This document shows positions 20,161 through 32,520 of a stretch of DNA of 47,063 nt, one piece after another; positions within the stretch are counted from its first letter, which is position 1, and each line of letters opens with the position of its first letter. Source of the DNA: Phoronis australis. Lineage: Eukaryota; Phoronida; Phoronidae. The stretch is from assembly GCA_002633005.1 (NCBI GenBank), contig NMRA01000525.1, forward strand, positions 3,974-51,036, read 5' to 3'. Position numbers and translations under genes: made by a program. Below the pieces are notes generated by a model, which was given only the letters and a program-made list of their open reading frames with translations, searched no databases and was not told the origin of the DNA.

Positions 20161-21986
20161 TATCCGTGATGCCGCTTTCATTCAGTTTACTGACGATCAT
20201 CTTTTAACGTTGAAATCTGGCAACTGAAGACAGCAACCTTTACAAGAAACAACCCGTTAATACCTTCTGTGTAATTTGCATCAAAAAGTTTTCGCCCCCC
20301 CCCCACTGAAAAAATTTGTAGGACAATTATGGGAAAGGGTACTATTTTGAAAGGGTCTTGTCACAAAAAGCCCCCACCAACACCAGCTGTCTAAAATGCC
20401 CTGAGGCACGTGTGATTAACACTGTTATCATGTTAAAAACGATGCTTTAGTGTCAGGTAACGAAAGCATTCGTTGAAATTATTTCACTCTCTTCACTGCA
20501 TTGTAAACCTGCCTGCGGGTCCATTTGCATACAAAAAATCATGGCGCCTTTATTACGTATAATATGCAATTACCAGCATCATTTGCTAACTTAGAGTAAT
20601 ATCAAAGCTGTGTACATGTTGATATAAAGTCCTAATTTTGAACACAAAGGCTACGCATGCTGTGTTTAAATTACTATGAACCCGTATTCCGTCAAAACAC
20701 TGACATTTAATTTAGACCCAGGTTCGCCCATCGTTTCCAATTTATTTTGGGTCCACTCTTTCAATTTGAACTGGGGCCCGTCCTTCCCATCTGAAGATCG
20801 GGCCTACCCATACCCACATCTTGCTTGATCCGTGCGATGCGTGTACCCAATGTCTAGAAAGGACACTGCAGATGTACGTGTATGTAGTGTAACCGTGTAT
20901 ACGCTAAAAGTCTTTAAGTATCAAAATAGGCCACAAAATCTTACCTTGCAAATAATGCCAGGGTTATTAACATTTTAATCTCCCAAACAAACGAAACCAC
21001 GCTTTTAGAACTGCGCCCGCCTTCTTCACATCTCCGTGTTGAATGACCACACGTCAGAAAAATGAGCAGCGTAGAAAAGACACTAAAATGCATAAGTAGC
21101 GATCAATTTTAAAATACAAACATTAGGGTCAATAGCTCATATGTAAATGCAATATTCGCTCTATGTAACAAAAGGCAAGCTGACACTGTTGATAATTAAC
21201 CTCGTTTCGGTAACAGTGCCACCAGAATAGTGACGGAAACTGTGACGTCACCATATTGAGGGAGTCTAGAAGATTCTGTCTTCTTATTTTTAACTCTGGC
21301 TCTGCTAAACGCTGAGCAAAAATACATAGGTACAGCATGTCTATCAAGCTACTTCCCAGCGGTTTGATTGGCTGGAATTTAAATCCTAGCCAGTCAGGAC
21401 GCAGGAAAATGTAAACACTACAGTCGTTCCCCATCTTGGCCCACAAACATTTGTTGCTAACGAAAGTGGAAATGTGGTTCTTCGATGAGCCTGAGAAACG
21501 TACAGTGAAGATAGACCACTTGCAGAAAATGAAAAAAGTGGTAGATCTCACGAGCAGACGAATAGACGCTCGGAACGAATAAACAAACGCAGAACGACAA
21601 ATAACTTAATCTTCATGACGCGTGCCATTTTTTCCTTTTTTACTTATATCATAAGCGTTTTAAACTAACAATCAAGTATATAGAACGTATATGGTTGACA
21701 GCACATTTGACATAGGAAAACATGACCTTGCCGACAAGATCCCTGTGGTGCTATTCCTACTCAGTGCACTATACCAGTGGCCACCAACACTAATTGCACG
21801 CTATCTAATCATGTGAAATTAGTTGAACTTCATCTTCAATTGTAAAATGGAATATCTTACTATCTAACCTAATAGCCTGTAAACGTGCAGTGCAAAAATA
21901 CTTCCAACCACAGTAGCTAGCTGTGTGATTCGATCTGACATCTAAATGAGGCTCCGTTGATATGAATTAGTTGGCACAGCCTCACA
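20161..21986. other. Non-coding interval with a 30-bp imperfect palindrome
   Basis: A C-tract lies near 20295. At 21367-21396, GATTGGCTGG, an AATTTAAAT centre and CCTAGCCAGTC form an imperfect palindrome. A 140-codon minus-strand frame (21129-21551) overlaps it but shows no domain and no convincing splice sites, so I do not call it. Confidence 0.4.
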
Positions 21987-22122
21987 TTCAGTAGCGCTAG
22001 GACCTCGCTAAAAAGCAAGACTTCGCGGGTTTACGTGAGATACTGTCGTGTATTTTGAATGAGAAAACGTGACTTTGTTGAGATTTTAGCTAGGTCCTAG
22101 AGTAGGCCCTAGCATTACTGAA
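21987..22122 (+). mobile_element. CTAGG-rich MITE, copy 3
   Basis: Inverted ends TTCAGTAGCGCTAGGACC and GGCCCTAGCATTACTGAA with the family interior (AAGCAAGACTTCGCG, TGTCGTGTATTTTGAATGAG). More diverged than copy 4. Confidence 0.8.
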
Positions 22123-25100
22123 CGTGCGCCCGGTATAGTTTTAAAAGGCTCAAAGACTTAGACTCGCCGCTACACCGCTGTGTAGAATGGTTACTTTTCT
22201 TCCAGGACCTCTGTGACTGTGTAGCTGCTGCCGTTAACAGTTTCAAAGAACTATTTTCGGGAGCATTGAGAATCACTGTTCTTGCAAAGGACTTCAGCCA
22301 AGTTTGCTTTGCGTTTGTGGGACTTGGAAACAGTAACTATAAGCTGGGCCTAACAGCGTCTGTCGGATTTTTCCGTTGTATTTGAGTAAAAGTATTTCGT
22401 GTACCGTATTTCGGATACAGGAGCATGGCTCTAAATGTGCGCAAATACGACGACTGTTAAATCTTTTGAAACGTTCCCATGCACTGATTACAAAAACAAT
22501 TATTGTTGTATTTCATAAAGATTACTTTGGTACCTTTTTTTCGTGAAAACGACGTCCTGATTTTTATCTTAAGCATGTGATTTTGGGAGTCCCTCCAGCT
22601 AATGTACATGTACCTGAAACAAGGCCATGTTGTTCAGTGCAGTAACAAATCCATTACCCGGCAATGTCACTCTGTGCGTAAAAAACTCGTTTGAGAATGT
22701 ATCACTTACAGAGAGCTCGTGCCGTTGTAAGGTATTTTCCTAGGACGCCGCTGATGATCGAGAAAAGTACTTTTACACACATGAGTCGCAGTGCAGGATC
22801 GGTCCCACTAGGTGCGCCGAATACGGAATTGCAAGCCTGTCAGTTGTTGACGCGTATGGGTTTTACACCTGAAGGCGTACAGGCTTGACTTGTTCATGCT
22901 CTAACCTATTTCCTTACAGGACATTGCGCTGCGAAGATGCAAGTTTGCATCACGTGACCAAGCCTGCTCGGTCACAAGTCCAAGAAGAGGTTATCTATTT
23001 AGACTTGTACACACTCGTACTTTAAAAATACGGCAACTTGGCCTTTTCATCCAGTTTGCGATTATCCAGAAACTGGCAGAAGCTGGAGAACCCGTTACTA
23101 CATGCTGCTGTCTTGCTGTGAGAAAGTTGACATGAGTGATGCAATCAATAGAATTGACCCCCTGCCAGAAAAGAACCTTGTGACTGAGTGGGACTGATCA
23201 CTTATTGGAGTGATGAGTGGACAGTTTCATGTATAGCTTTTACCCTGCTTAGCATTTCCTTTTGGAGCCAATCATAAAAATTAATCCCTGATAAATATTC
23301 AAATAACAGGGAGGGATGTACTCACAAGTCACATTCAATGCGTGTATGTTTGCTCACTATCGTTAATGATTTTGAATTTAACAACTGATTTGGACCAGTA
23401 CTACTTTTTATTTGGGGCCACTATGCTGGAATATATCAATATTAACGTAAAACATATCACAAGCTTTGTCTGAAATTGTCAAGAGTTCAAAATGAGAGCA
23501 TTTGAAACTGCCATGTGTCTAACTTAGGACAGTCAAGTGACACCTTACGCACATTCTGAAAGCGAGTATACGAGAATACGTGCAAGCCTAGATTAACGCG
23601 CCAACGTATAAAATTCGTACGCGTTAATAACTGACAGACTTAGAACTCCGTAGTGGAACGCTCTGTCGATGGGCGAAATAACACACGTAAAAAGATTTTA
23701 AGCGTTTTAATGGTAGACACCTGCCTTGAATTCTGCGAATGTCTGACAGACAACGGCGAGAATTGGTGATTTGTAATAGAATCACAAAAACATACCAGAT
23801 TTTGTTGTTTTATAGCTCTGGTCAAAACTGACAACTTCAACAAGTTTAACATCACATTGAAAATAATCCCCAAAATGCATTTTGGCCGAAAAACGATAAT
23901 TCTCCTTTCGTAGATACGAAGCGGGGTGGATAGATGCATGGAGTTGGTGTTCTCAAAAAGTACGCATGCGATTTTGTCAGTTGTGAAACCTTGAAAGCGC
24001 AAAATGTTGTTTTATAGGATAAAATTGAGGCACAGGACGTACGCCAATGACGTTTTTCTATGTTACAAATTGATCAGGTATGTATAAATTGCATGCTACT
24101 GGTATTGTGCCATTTTACAACTGCTTCAAGGCCACGTGAATATTCATTTCAATCAATCATCATGACAGAATCTTAAATCACGCTCAAGACGTCAATGCGT
24201 GTATATAGACCTGTGCACCTACAGAAACGTAAGTTGAGTGATATTGATCCAAACACGGTAAAGTATTGTTGCAGGAAGATCCGAAACTGCCCTCTGGAAA
24301 CACCAATCGCGTTCTTGTTTTCGTCTTACGAAAACGTACTTAGCTCGTAAAATAGTAGCTTAAAAGGGCGCTAAAATGTAGTTTTATCTTCAGTCAAAAG
24401 TGTCTTTACCAAACTTGGCTACAAGGGTTGTTATTTTTTAATCCAGGGGGAGGTTGAGTTGTTTTGGCAAGGGTGGCATAGATATACTTAAGGGGGTTTT
24501 AAAGTCGTTGATCGTCTATTGCAGAATTACCATAGATAGATTAATGACACCTTTGTCAAGATTTCTCATTATATTGATAGTTATGCAACTTTGATATCAT
24601 AATTGTATTTAATATACTGTTAATAGTGGGCTGTGTGGGTCATTTGTTCAGATTATGGCTGACGCTCTTTTTCACTCCACCCCTTTTTGAAACTCGACCG
24701 TACCCCGAGAGAAGCTGGTTGCGCCCATATAGTGAGTAAGTTGTTGGCCTTCACGACGAGATCTTTCGTCAGGCAGAAACTGTATTGACGATAAAATCTA
24801 ATCAGATCATAAAACCAGTATTTTCAATTCCTTTCAATGTACTTTTGTCTCCGTGAACACAAAAGACCGAATAGGATCGATACACACTCGTTCAAACAAA
24901 TAGCAACAGTGTTCAATACAAGCAGCTGCATAGCTCATGCAATATGTAGCTTGCAGCGCCAAGAGTGAAGAGTAGGTGGGCCAACTACGGATAGCTCTGC
25001 TTATTGGGAGTATTTATAAAAATTGTACATATCGTTCAAACATGCTCAATACCTGTATAACTTAGCCCGAGCTTAAACCAGTGGGTAAAATATAGGCCTA

Positions 25101-26847
25101 TGAATGATTAGATTTGCCAGATTTTGGGCGAAGCTGGTGGTACTCACGAAATTCTGGATGCGTGTGGTGGCGTGTTGTGAGCGTCTTCCCAGGCTTTCAA
25201 CGTTTGCGCGACAAATGCTTTCTAGTAATTCCGATGTCAAATCAGTGAAACACAATCTGTAAGACTTCGGCTAAAAACTTGGTGAGGACCCACTTGACAC
25301 CTCAACTTTGAATTCACAAACAGTGAACCCAGGCAAAACAAACAGTGAAAATGTCAATAATCCGCTGCTGGCGTATAGAGCCTATAACCGTCTTCCCCAG
25401 GGTCTATACACACGTTTTGTATAACGTAAGTCATCCCGTGGTGCGAATAAATACTGGGTGCTCCGAAACACATGGAAGCGGATTCGTTCGTCTGTTCGTT
25501 TGGTTCTACCGTGGGTGCTTTTCACTATAATTTTGACGAGGGCGGAGCAGCTGGAAAATAAAGATAGTGTAGACCGGAGCTAGTTCAGCCTCATTTTCGA
25601 AAAATAAAAATTTCTCATCACTCAGCTTCATTTCTGAAAACTGTGAAATTTTAGGAAATTTCAGGGAGTCTTTTTGGGATATGCAATTGGTGATTTCCCT
25701 TTAACTTTAACGGTGCAATTTGCATTGGAAGTGATCAGGTCCAAAAGGCCGAACTTCGGCACACAGATATCCATACTTTGACTCCTAGTTTGTCGTTCTA
25801 TTGCAATTACGAAACATCTAAACAAAACGTGACAGCTGTGTTTGTGCGCGCACCGGCACATGCATGTACGTGCACGTGCGTGTGCCCCCGTGAACTTTGG
25901 AAAATATATTGAAATATTTAAGAATTTTGCTTTTACCCCGAATAATTTATCACAATAGAATCACTGTAGTCTGTGAAACATCAAATTTTATAATTCTTAT
26001 GGAAAAATGTGTTCAACTATAGGCCGCTTCTGCTAAAATCGCCGAGCCTCTCTGCCAGGGTTGCAAGGAATGTCGCGTGGCATCTCCTTGTAGGGTTCAA
26101 AAATGAATATTTTATCCCATATGCGTTGAATAAGTTGACTGCAATACGACTATGTGGTATTGTTTTCCTTATTACACTGCCGGGACTACTTTAACAGTGT
26201 ACCTGACATGGAAAGTTCAAAAGGAAGGTCAATGTCGACTCGACGACAATACTGGCGGTTCGATCATCAAAATTTCTCAAAATATTTTAAAGTAATAAAG
26301 TTTCAGCAGCATAAATAACACTCAACATGCAATAAGGTCCCGGATGTAACATCTGGCACAAAACTGCTAACTACATGACATGACTTCTGTCTCAGTTTTC
26401 AATTGCTAAATATTATATCGTCTGCAACTCAGGGGCCGTACCTCGATACGCAGAATAATGTCTCGTGGGATATTAATTCAATTATACCACTCTCCTTACG
26501 TTTTGTGTATGTATCTTGTTGAAGCACATCGCTGAACCTAAATACATGTGCAAAAAAAAATGGTGAAACCTGTGACAATTTACGAGAAAAAGAACCTGAA
26601 ACGGAAGCGTGGAATTTGCTACAAGTGCAAAAGTTGAATATTTGCTTCCCAATTTGATGTGTTCTTTCAGAATGTCGATATTTTGAACTCACCGGCAGTG
26701 ACAGTAACCGTAACGTGATTATTGACAAGTTGCACCAATGCTGATTTTTTTTCTTTTTTGTGCTAGATATATCCAATTTCCTAACATGCCGGGAAAGCTC
26801 GGACTCCCCTCCCCAACCACTTATAAAAAACTAATTCCAAGCGGTCT
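22123..26847. other. Non-coding interval
   Basis: Short ORFs only (for example plus 22691, minus 23640, minus 25661), none with a domain. GC-rich word clusters such as ACGTGCACGTGCGTGTG occur near 25867. No repeat was traced here by eye. Confidence 0.35.
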
Positions 26848-27032
26848 GATACACGTTGTAACAGGTGTGCGCATGCCTCTCAGGTAGGCCCAGTTTTATG
26901 CTTTGTTGAGATATAGTTAAAACCGAGCTGAGGAACTGGAGACCTGACACAAGGGTCTAGCTGTGTGCCCCAGTGGGATTCGAATCCACGACCTCAAGCA
27001 AAGGAAGCGACAATTGCCCCACTAAGCCTTAC
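26848..27032 (-). mobile_element. tRNA-derived SINE
   Basis: Read on the minus strand, the head has GGCTTAGTGGGG (A box, near 27019-27028) and GGATTCGAATCC (B box, 26976-26987), the polymerase III internal promoter at tRNA-like spacing. The body (CTCAGCTCGGTTTTAACTA, CAACGTGTATCAGACCGC) is shared with 13690-13845. It ends in an A/T-rich tail near 26825. No functional tRNA fold is claimed. Confidence 0.65.
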
Positions 27033-28119
27033 TGCCTCCTCCTACCCAACCACTTAGAAAAAAGAAGTCGTTTGTTGTGAACTTCAGTTGAAATGTAACC
27101 TGTCCGTCCATTTCTTTCCACTACACTACTCTTTTGTAAGGCTTAATTCCCGACACCAAAATTCTTTGCAGAGATTCTTTAAGCACAAAAATACTTCTTT
27201 TACTTGAAAAGGGAAAGCGTTATAATTCTGTAGAAGGAAAACTGACTGTGGAAGAGTCTTCCTTCAGCTGCACGTGCCGTGGGGTCTGGCCACGTTCTGC
27301 CTGCTTTATTTGAGCGTGAGAGTTGTGCCCGGCAGCAGATTCAATTTTGTAAACCTATCACTCTTGACGAAACAAATACACGTATCACTGCGCAGGCCGC
27401 TGGCACCAAACATAACCACTGGAAAGATTCCGCAGCGTGAGAGGTGCGCTCTATTTTAATCAAAAGCCTGTCTTGAACACTAGTTCTCCCGTCACAGTAG
27501 TAGGCTTGCGATGCTGTTGTTATTGGATTGACCACGTATATGTAGAACAACGCAGTGTTGCATTGAACAGCGATCATAACTCATACAAAATCTAACATCG
27601 CCTCTTGTTGCTACACAGCAGTGTCTCATTGCGGCCGCCGGCACCAACTCGGACGTCGGTTCCAGCATTGTTTCTCATCCTCACAACTTAAGCGATTCAC
27701 TGAATTTGATCCTTACGTATCTGTTTAATAGTTTTCTCATAAAATATTTTCACAATACTACGGTTGAGAGATCAATATGGTCAGTTATCGAACTAATGCG
27801 GTAAAATTGCAGAAGGTGGAGCTTGCCCTTAAGATATCTGATGGCTTCTGATGCACTTTTATTACGTAGATACCCTTGATGACTTGTTTGGAGGTGGCAG
27901 TATTTTGATTATCGTGTGGAAAGGTTTGCACGATATTTACGTAGTCGAGTAACCTAGTTATTCTGGAGGTGGCACAACCCATCATGGGGTTATTTTTGAA
28001 TAGGATAAACTTCTTACTTTGTTGTGTTTTTGTGATTTTATTACAAATCGTCATTCTCTCAGTTGTCTGTTAGGCATTTGCTAAAATCTTTACCATTATT
28101 CTTAAATTCAAAAACAGCC
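27033..28119. other. Non-coding interval
   Basis: Small ORFs on both strands (plus 27274, minus 27341, minus 27785) without recognisable domains. No repeat seen. Confidence 0.35.
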
Positions 28120-28296
28120 TTAAAGGAGAATGACACCCGATTTAATTAGTCTTTTTTTACCGTCTTGATTGGTCTATATCCACATCGCCTCGTATACCTT
28201 CGACCTTACCTTGCCGAGAGGTGTCGCGTGAACCTGTGAGGAAGGTGAGAAACGACGCAGCGACGTCAGTGGTTCATTTGCAGTGTGAATGCCGCT

Positions 28297-28442
28297 ATGT
28301 TGCGGTGCATCGTTCCCGCTTGTCCAAAGTATGCAGCTGCGAGGAAAGTAGGTATATCGTTTTTTCGACTTCCTCGAGAGTCCGAAATGCTTAGGAAGTG
28401 GCTCGCGGTAGTGAAGAATGAAAAGTACGCTGTTAATAGCAA
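28297..28442 (+). CDS. THAP-type zinc-finger exon (transposon-borne)
   Basis: ATG opens MLRCIVPACPKY; C4 and C9 have the C-x4-C spacing of a THAP finger, followed by the ISFFRLP strand with P26 and by KW35, the invariant Pro and Trp of the family. THAP domains bind DNA and occur in P-element and some other transposases. The closing C-x2-H is not in this frame: a donor-like CAA then GTATGAG at 28443 suggests the finger is completed by another exon, or the gene is broken. In the other transposon copy the same exon has lost its ATG and first Cys. Confidence 0.55.
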
Positions 28443-28507
28443 GTATGAGGCCGTGAAACATCTCCGCCGGTGTCTGTGGCCAGTGAGTCTGACGAATGCC
28501 GGCTTAC

Positions 28508-28665
28508 CAAAGTACTATCCATACGTTCCGTTGTGCATGTTCACGGCGCCTCTCTAGTATTCCTTGATCACTACATTCTGGTTCGAACTGATAGCCTGTG
28601 AAACTTAACGATCCACCTGCGAAGTCTTCGTCGGATGAGCTCTCGCCAAAAGTCGGGATTGCGAG
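28508..28665 (-). CDS. Possible exon with acidic SSSDEDF...YQFEPE motif
   Basis: This minus-strand frame reads GESSSDEDFAGGS, SLSFTGYQFEPE and then a basic ERRREHAQRN, ending at a G then GTAAGC donor. An acidic stretch followed by a YxFEP motif is what I recall from transposon-derived invertebrate proteins often annotated as P2X7-like zinc-ribbon proteins. The zinc-ribbon itself is not seen. The exon converges on the THAP exon and is absent from the second transposon copy. No acceptor or ATG is identified. Confidence 0.3.
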
Positions 28666-29599
28666 TTGCCATGTTGACGTCACTATTCTGCGTTCTGTTT
28701 CAAAATGAATTATTGTCACCCTGACCAATGCTTATATAAAACTGAAACAAAGTCTGTCTCATTAGATACAATTTGTAATGCCTCTGGAGTATTCGTGAGT
28801 GCAAATGTTTTGAGAAGCCAGCAATGAACAAACCACTGCGTTACCGGCTTCAGATGCAATGAAGGTAATTGACCAGGCACCGAGGCCGTATAAGAGTATG
28901 CTAATTCGGTGTTTGCTGACAGAAACTTGTTGTGAAACAATAACTCTATTTTAAGTCTTTATGTATTCCTGTTTATCAGAGATTCCACCCAGTTTTATTT
29001 GACACTGTCAAGACATGGAAAAGTATGAAATCTAGAGAATTACCCCCTGACTTGCTGGGATTTTTTGAAACCCTTATACATTCAGTATAAATTTAAGCAG
29101 AGCTGGAATGTGCGAATTTGAGAGTGAATGTGTTTGTGTTTGTTTTTTTCTACTGTATTCCATTGTTAATTTCAGTTTATGCAAATAAACTTATTAAAAA
29201 AATCGATTTTACATGCTATGGTCACATGTTAAGAGAATCTTTGTTTAGATATACAAATACATTATTCACATCATTGTAACTGTACAACCTTTGCCCTGAC
29301 GGTTCTGTAAAAGGGCAACTTAACTGACTTTGCGGCCCCCGACAAGTAAGTATACATTTGCAGTTTTGTGGCTAATTCACCAAAATAGTTACGTGCACAT
29401 TATTTCTTCGGCTCACTAGTATAGTCTTTTCGTGACTTCAGGTTTAGTTTCTAACTTTTAAAAGCTGGTATACGTTCGTGATTTCCAGTCCCAGCGGCCG
29501 CGACGGGCCTGATCGGGTTCCGAGGCACTGGCTGGGATAACATGCGTTTTGTGTCTATAGAACTGAAAAAATCGCAAGTCTAAAAGTACAAAACACAGC

Positions 29600-29811
29600 C
29601 AGTGGCAGATCTAGGTTTTCAGTTTTTCGAGCGAATCCGAGGCACGTAGCGCCGAGCGCAGGAAAGGTCGGAAACCCCCTCCCGTGTAAGATTTTTTGTG
29701 GTTTTTAGTAGTTGATTTCGTTTTTCTAGCGAAATTTTTTTCAATTTTTATTTTTGACCCTGTCAAGAGGGGGGTTTGAAGCCCCTGAACCCCCCTGTAG
29801 ATCCGCCTCTG
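29600..29811 (+). mobile_element. 212-bp non-autonomous element nested in the THAP transposon
   Basis: Ends CAGTGGCAGATCTAGG and GTAGATCCGCCTCTG are inverted. A 5-bp direct repeat ACAGC flanks it (29595-29599 and 29812-29816). The paralogous transposon copy near 45560-45590 shows the site without the insert, so the boundaries are supported. hAT elements normally give 8-bp duplications, so the family is uncertain. Confidence 0.75.
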
Positions 29812-30225
29812 ACAGCTATCTTTCATGTCTGCATTTCACGGTAGATTGGTTCGACTTTATCACCAAAAAGACCCCAACTCCCGTGCTCAACCATGATAAA
29901 TTGGCCTACCGAACCTAGGAGTCTACACTCCTTGACCGAACTCTGTAGGTTACCGTACGTTCAAATACCTATAAATCCGTAACAGTGAAATAAAACAACA
30001 CGTTTGTTCAAGAACTCGATGTATTTGTAAGGGCTTTACGTCGAAATTTGATGATTTGTTTATGTAATACGACGCATTCAAGCGATAAGTTGTAAGCGTG
30101 TTGAGAACGGCTAAACAGACTGCATTCGAACCCATTACGTCATTGGTTAATTTCAACACCTCCCTCTGCCGTCAGGTGTAAGGTAAAACAACGGAACTTG
30201 CTGTTATCGAGTGGAGTACTTTGCT

Positions 30226-31948
30226 TATGCAACGCCATAGATTTGGCTCTGTGTCAGAGCGTGCGGATGCCACCGTGCGGAGTCAATGGGTTGGGTTCCG
30301 CACTGCGACTTATTTCTGTAAAATCACTTTCTACCAATGTCGCTTTAAGACCTACCGCAGAAACTACTTTAAACGTTTCACCAACAATAAGGTAATCTCA
30401 TTTAAGTTAAATGTCTCTAATTAGAAAATACCAATATGTGCAGGTTAATTACAATTTCTATAAATACTCCGAAAATTGTGAAATGTTAGCAATGAATTGG
30501 CAAAAAATTCCTTCAGTTGTAGGGAAGTGGAAACATAAGACAAAGTGTCTGACTGATGTCTTTAGCCACTAATCATAAAACAGACCTTTAGTGAATAATT
30601 TTCTGTTTAGGTAGAGAAGAGAAGTGTGCCACTAGACAAAATAAGTTGAGTTAACGCTCGAATCGTTTTCTGCATACCCTGTACTAAAAACTGACATTTC
30701 AGATCTTACACAACAGTTAATCAACATTCGCGTCATCTGCGGAACACGTCGTTAACTACGCATTGTCTTTTTACGCACGGCGCAGTGGGCGAGCGACGGA
30801 GGAATTATTAAGTCGAGAGGTAGTCTTGCTTGCACGAAAAATAATTAGCAACAGCGCACAGTGACGGAATAATATGATATGTGCTACAGCGTAATTAGAA
30901 ATCCCTTGAAGGGATTGGTTGTCATTTTTCCAATACTGTGTTAATGACGTTCGTTTCTTGATAATTTGGATCGTAATCAAAACATATTATTTTTAGTTCA
31001 TTTATATTTTGTCATGAGCTACGAAGGCAGATCAGCTGGGAAACATATTCAATTTGAAAGTAAATTGAGCGGACGCTTTTCCCTGGAGTCACGTTTCCTG
31101 GATTAGGTCACTAGAAAACACGTTTTGCTGTCAAAAACTACTTTCATCACAAACGAATACTACCAGAGCAACAATCACTGTGTTATGATCCTGTACTTGA
31201 ATTGAAATCGGTCGCAATGATGGCTGCCATTTTTTCAGCGGCTGAAAACAAGGGTCTTCAGGGGCAATAACGAACTATCAGTTGTTCTTAAGTTTACAAT
31301 GTACTGAGTAAACAACAAGAGGAGATCGATTTTATAACGGTTAATGGCCACATCACACGTTGTTATTTGACCGATGTCGTTAGTTTAGAATATGTTGCTT
31401 CTTAACTGAATGTTCTCAAGATGACAGATTACGTATAACAGTTATAAACTATGTAAGTAAGTAAATTTTAAATCGGCGTAGAAATGTACGCAAACATTTT
31501 TAGGTGTGGTCAACACGTCATCTGTTGGCCACGTTATGTGCATTTCTAAACTACAAATTTTACACACCCATATTTAAACAAACAAACAAGAGCAAGAATT
31601 TTAAATGTCAGATAAATGACACATAATTAAGGTTTTCATTACTGAATGCAGTTTGCTTGCTCCTTAAAGTGTTTAAAACCACCGTCTAGCTTGTTGACAA
31701 GTGACTACATTGTCAGAATCATTAAACCTTTCTTTATAGCACAACGGTAAATTCGACATCAGAAAATGGAAGGAACGCGACTCTAATTGAAAGGTTCTTA
31801 GCTCCACGTATAAACGTACACAGCACTAGAGTGTCATGTCCACCAACGTGTGCGTGTCATGTACAAGCGTGTGCCACCTCCCGGAGCTTCTGTAATGTTC
31901 TGCGAGAAAGTTCACAGTGACCGCCGTCTGTGGTTGAACTTCAGACGG
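30226..31948. other. Non-coding interval
   Basis: Short ORFs without domains. A GAGATCGATTTTATAACGG motif near 31322 is one of several dispersed copies. CCGTCTG and CAGACGG form a small hairpin at 31924-31947. Confidence 0.35.
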
Positions 31949-31974
31949 TGAAGCTCCTATAGGCTCTTCATACA

Positions 31975-32105
31975 CAGGCGGATTTAGGGGGGAGGGCCGG
32001 GGGCCCCCCCCCCCCCCCCCCTTGGCTGCCGCAAAAAAAAATAAAACAGCAAGAGCGTTTCAAATGTTGAGTTTATTAAATAACCCCGGTAATTAAAATT
32101 ATACG
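31975..32105 (+). mobile_element. AGGCGGATTTA-type element, copy B
   Basis: Inverse of 13915-14043. Starts AGGCGGATTTAGGGGGGAGG, has a run of about 18 C, then TTGGCTGCCGCAAAAAA, and ends near CCCCGGTAATTAAAATTATA. No ORF. Confidence 0.7.
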
Positions 32106-32134
32106 GCGAATTGTGCTTCACACTGATTAAAACG

Positions 32135-32520
32135 TCAAAGCCATGTTGTTACAAGTACCTTTTGCGCATAGAGGGACACTTTAAGAGGTCCGCGTCGATG
32201 TATTTAATTCCTTCCAACTCAAACAAATACTCCAGTACTGAATTAAACTTTTTCTTCAAGCAGTCCTTCGTTCATAGGCCCAAATCGGCAATTGGCCATT
32301 TTTAACACTGCGCGCGGCAGGTGGTATGACGACATATCCCGTAGCGTGCGCTGTGTAAAAATGACCAGTTTCCGATTTTGGGAACTGAACGAAGGACTAT
32401 TCTGCGAAGAGAAAGTTTGATTACGGGAATATTGTTCGAGTTGGAAGGAATTAAAGACATTGATGCCCTCCTAAGGTGTCCTTTTATGCGCAAAAGGTAC
32501 TTATAACAACATGATTTTGA
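32135..32520. repeat. Long inverted repeat with mirrored peptides
   Basis: Left arm 32135 to about 32318 and right arm about 32339-32520 are reverse complements at an estimated 75-80 percent identity, with a spacer of about 20 bp. The left arm on the plus strand reads LRIEGHF...LIPSNSN...FVHRPKSAIGHF; the right arm on the minus strand reads MRIKGHL...LIPSNSN...VLRSVPKIGNWSFL. The shared peptides suggest an inverted duplication of a once-coding stretch of unknown family. Transcribed, it would form a long hairpin. Confidence 0.75.

Larger units (their letters stand above)
28120..30225 (+). mobile_element. THAP-carrying DNA transposon, TTAA-type, copy 1
   Basis: Homologous over its length to 44585-46005. 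It begins TTAA then AGGAGAATGACACCCG; the other copy ends in the inverse of AGGGGAATAACACCG next to TTAA, which gives the terminal repeat. TTAA targets plus a THAP exon fit Kolobok-type elements, some of which carry THAP domains; that assignment is inference. The right end is lost near 30225. No long transposase ORF survives. It holds a nested element at 29600-29811 and an antisense ORF near 28600. Confidence 0.65.

Noticed and set aside
21129-21551. 140-codon minus-strand ORF
   Set aside because: No domain, no supportive splice sites, overlaps an imperfect palindrome; the length is compatible with chance in 47 kb.
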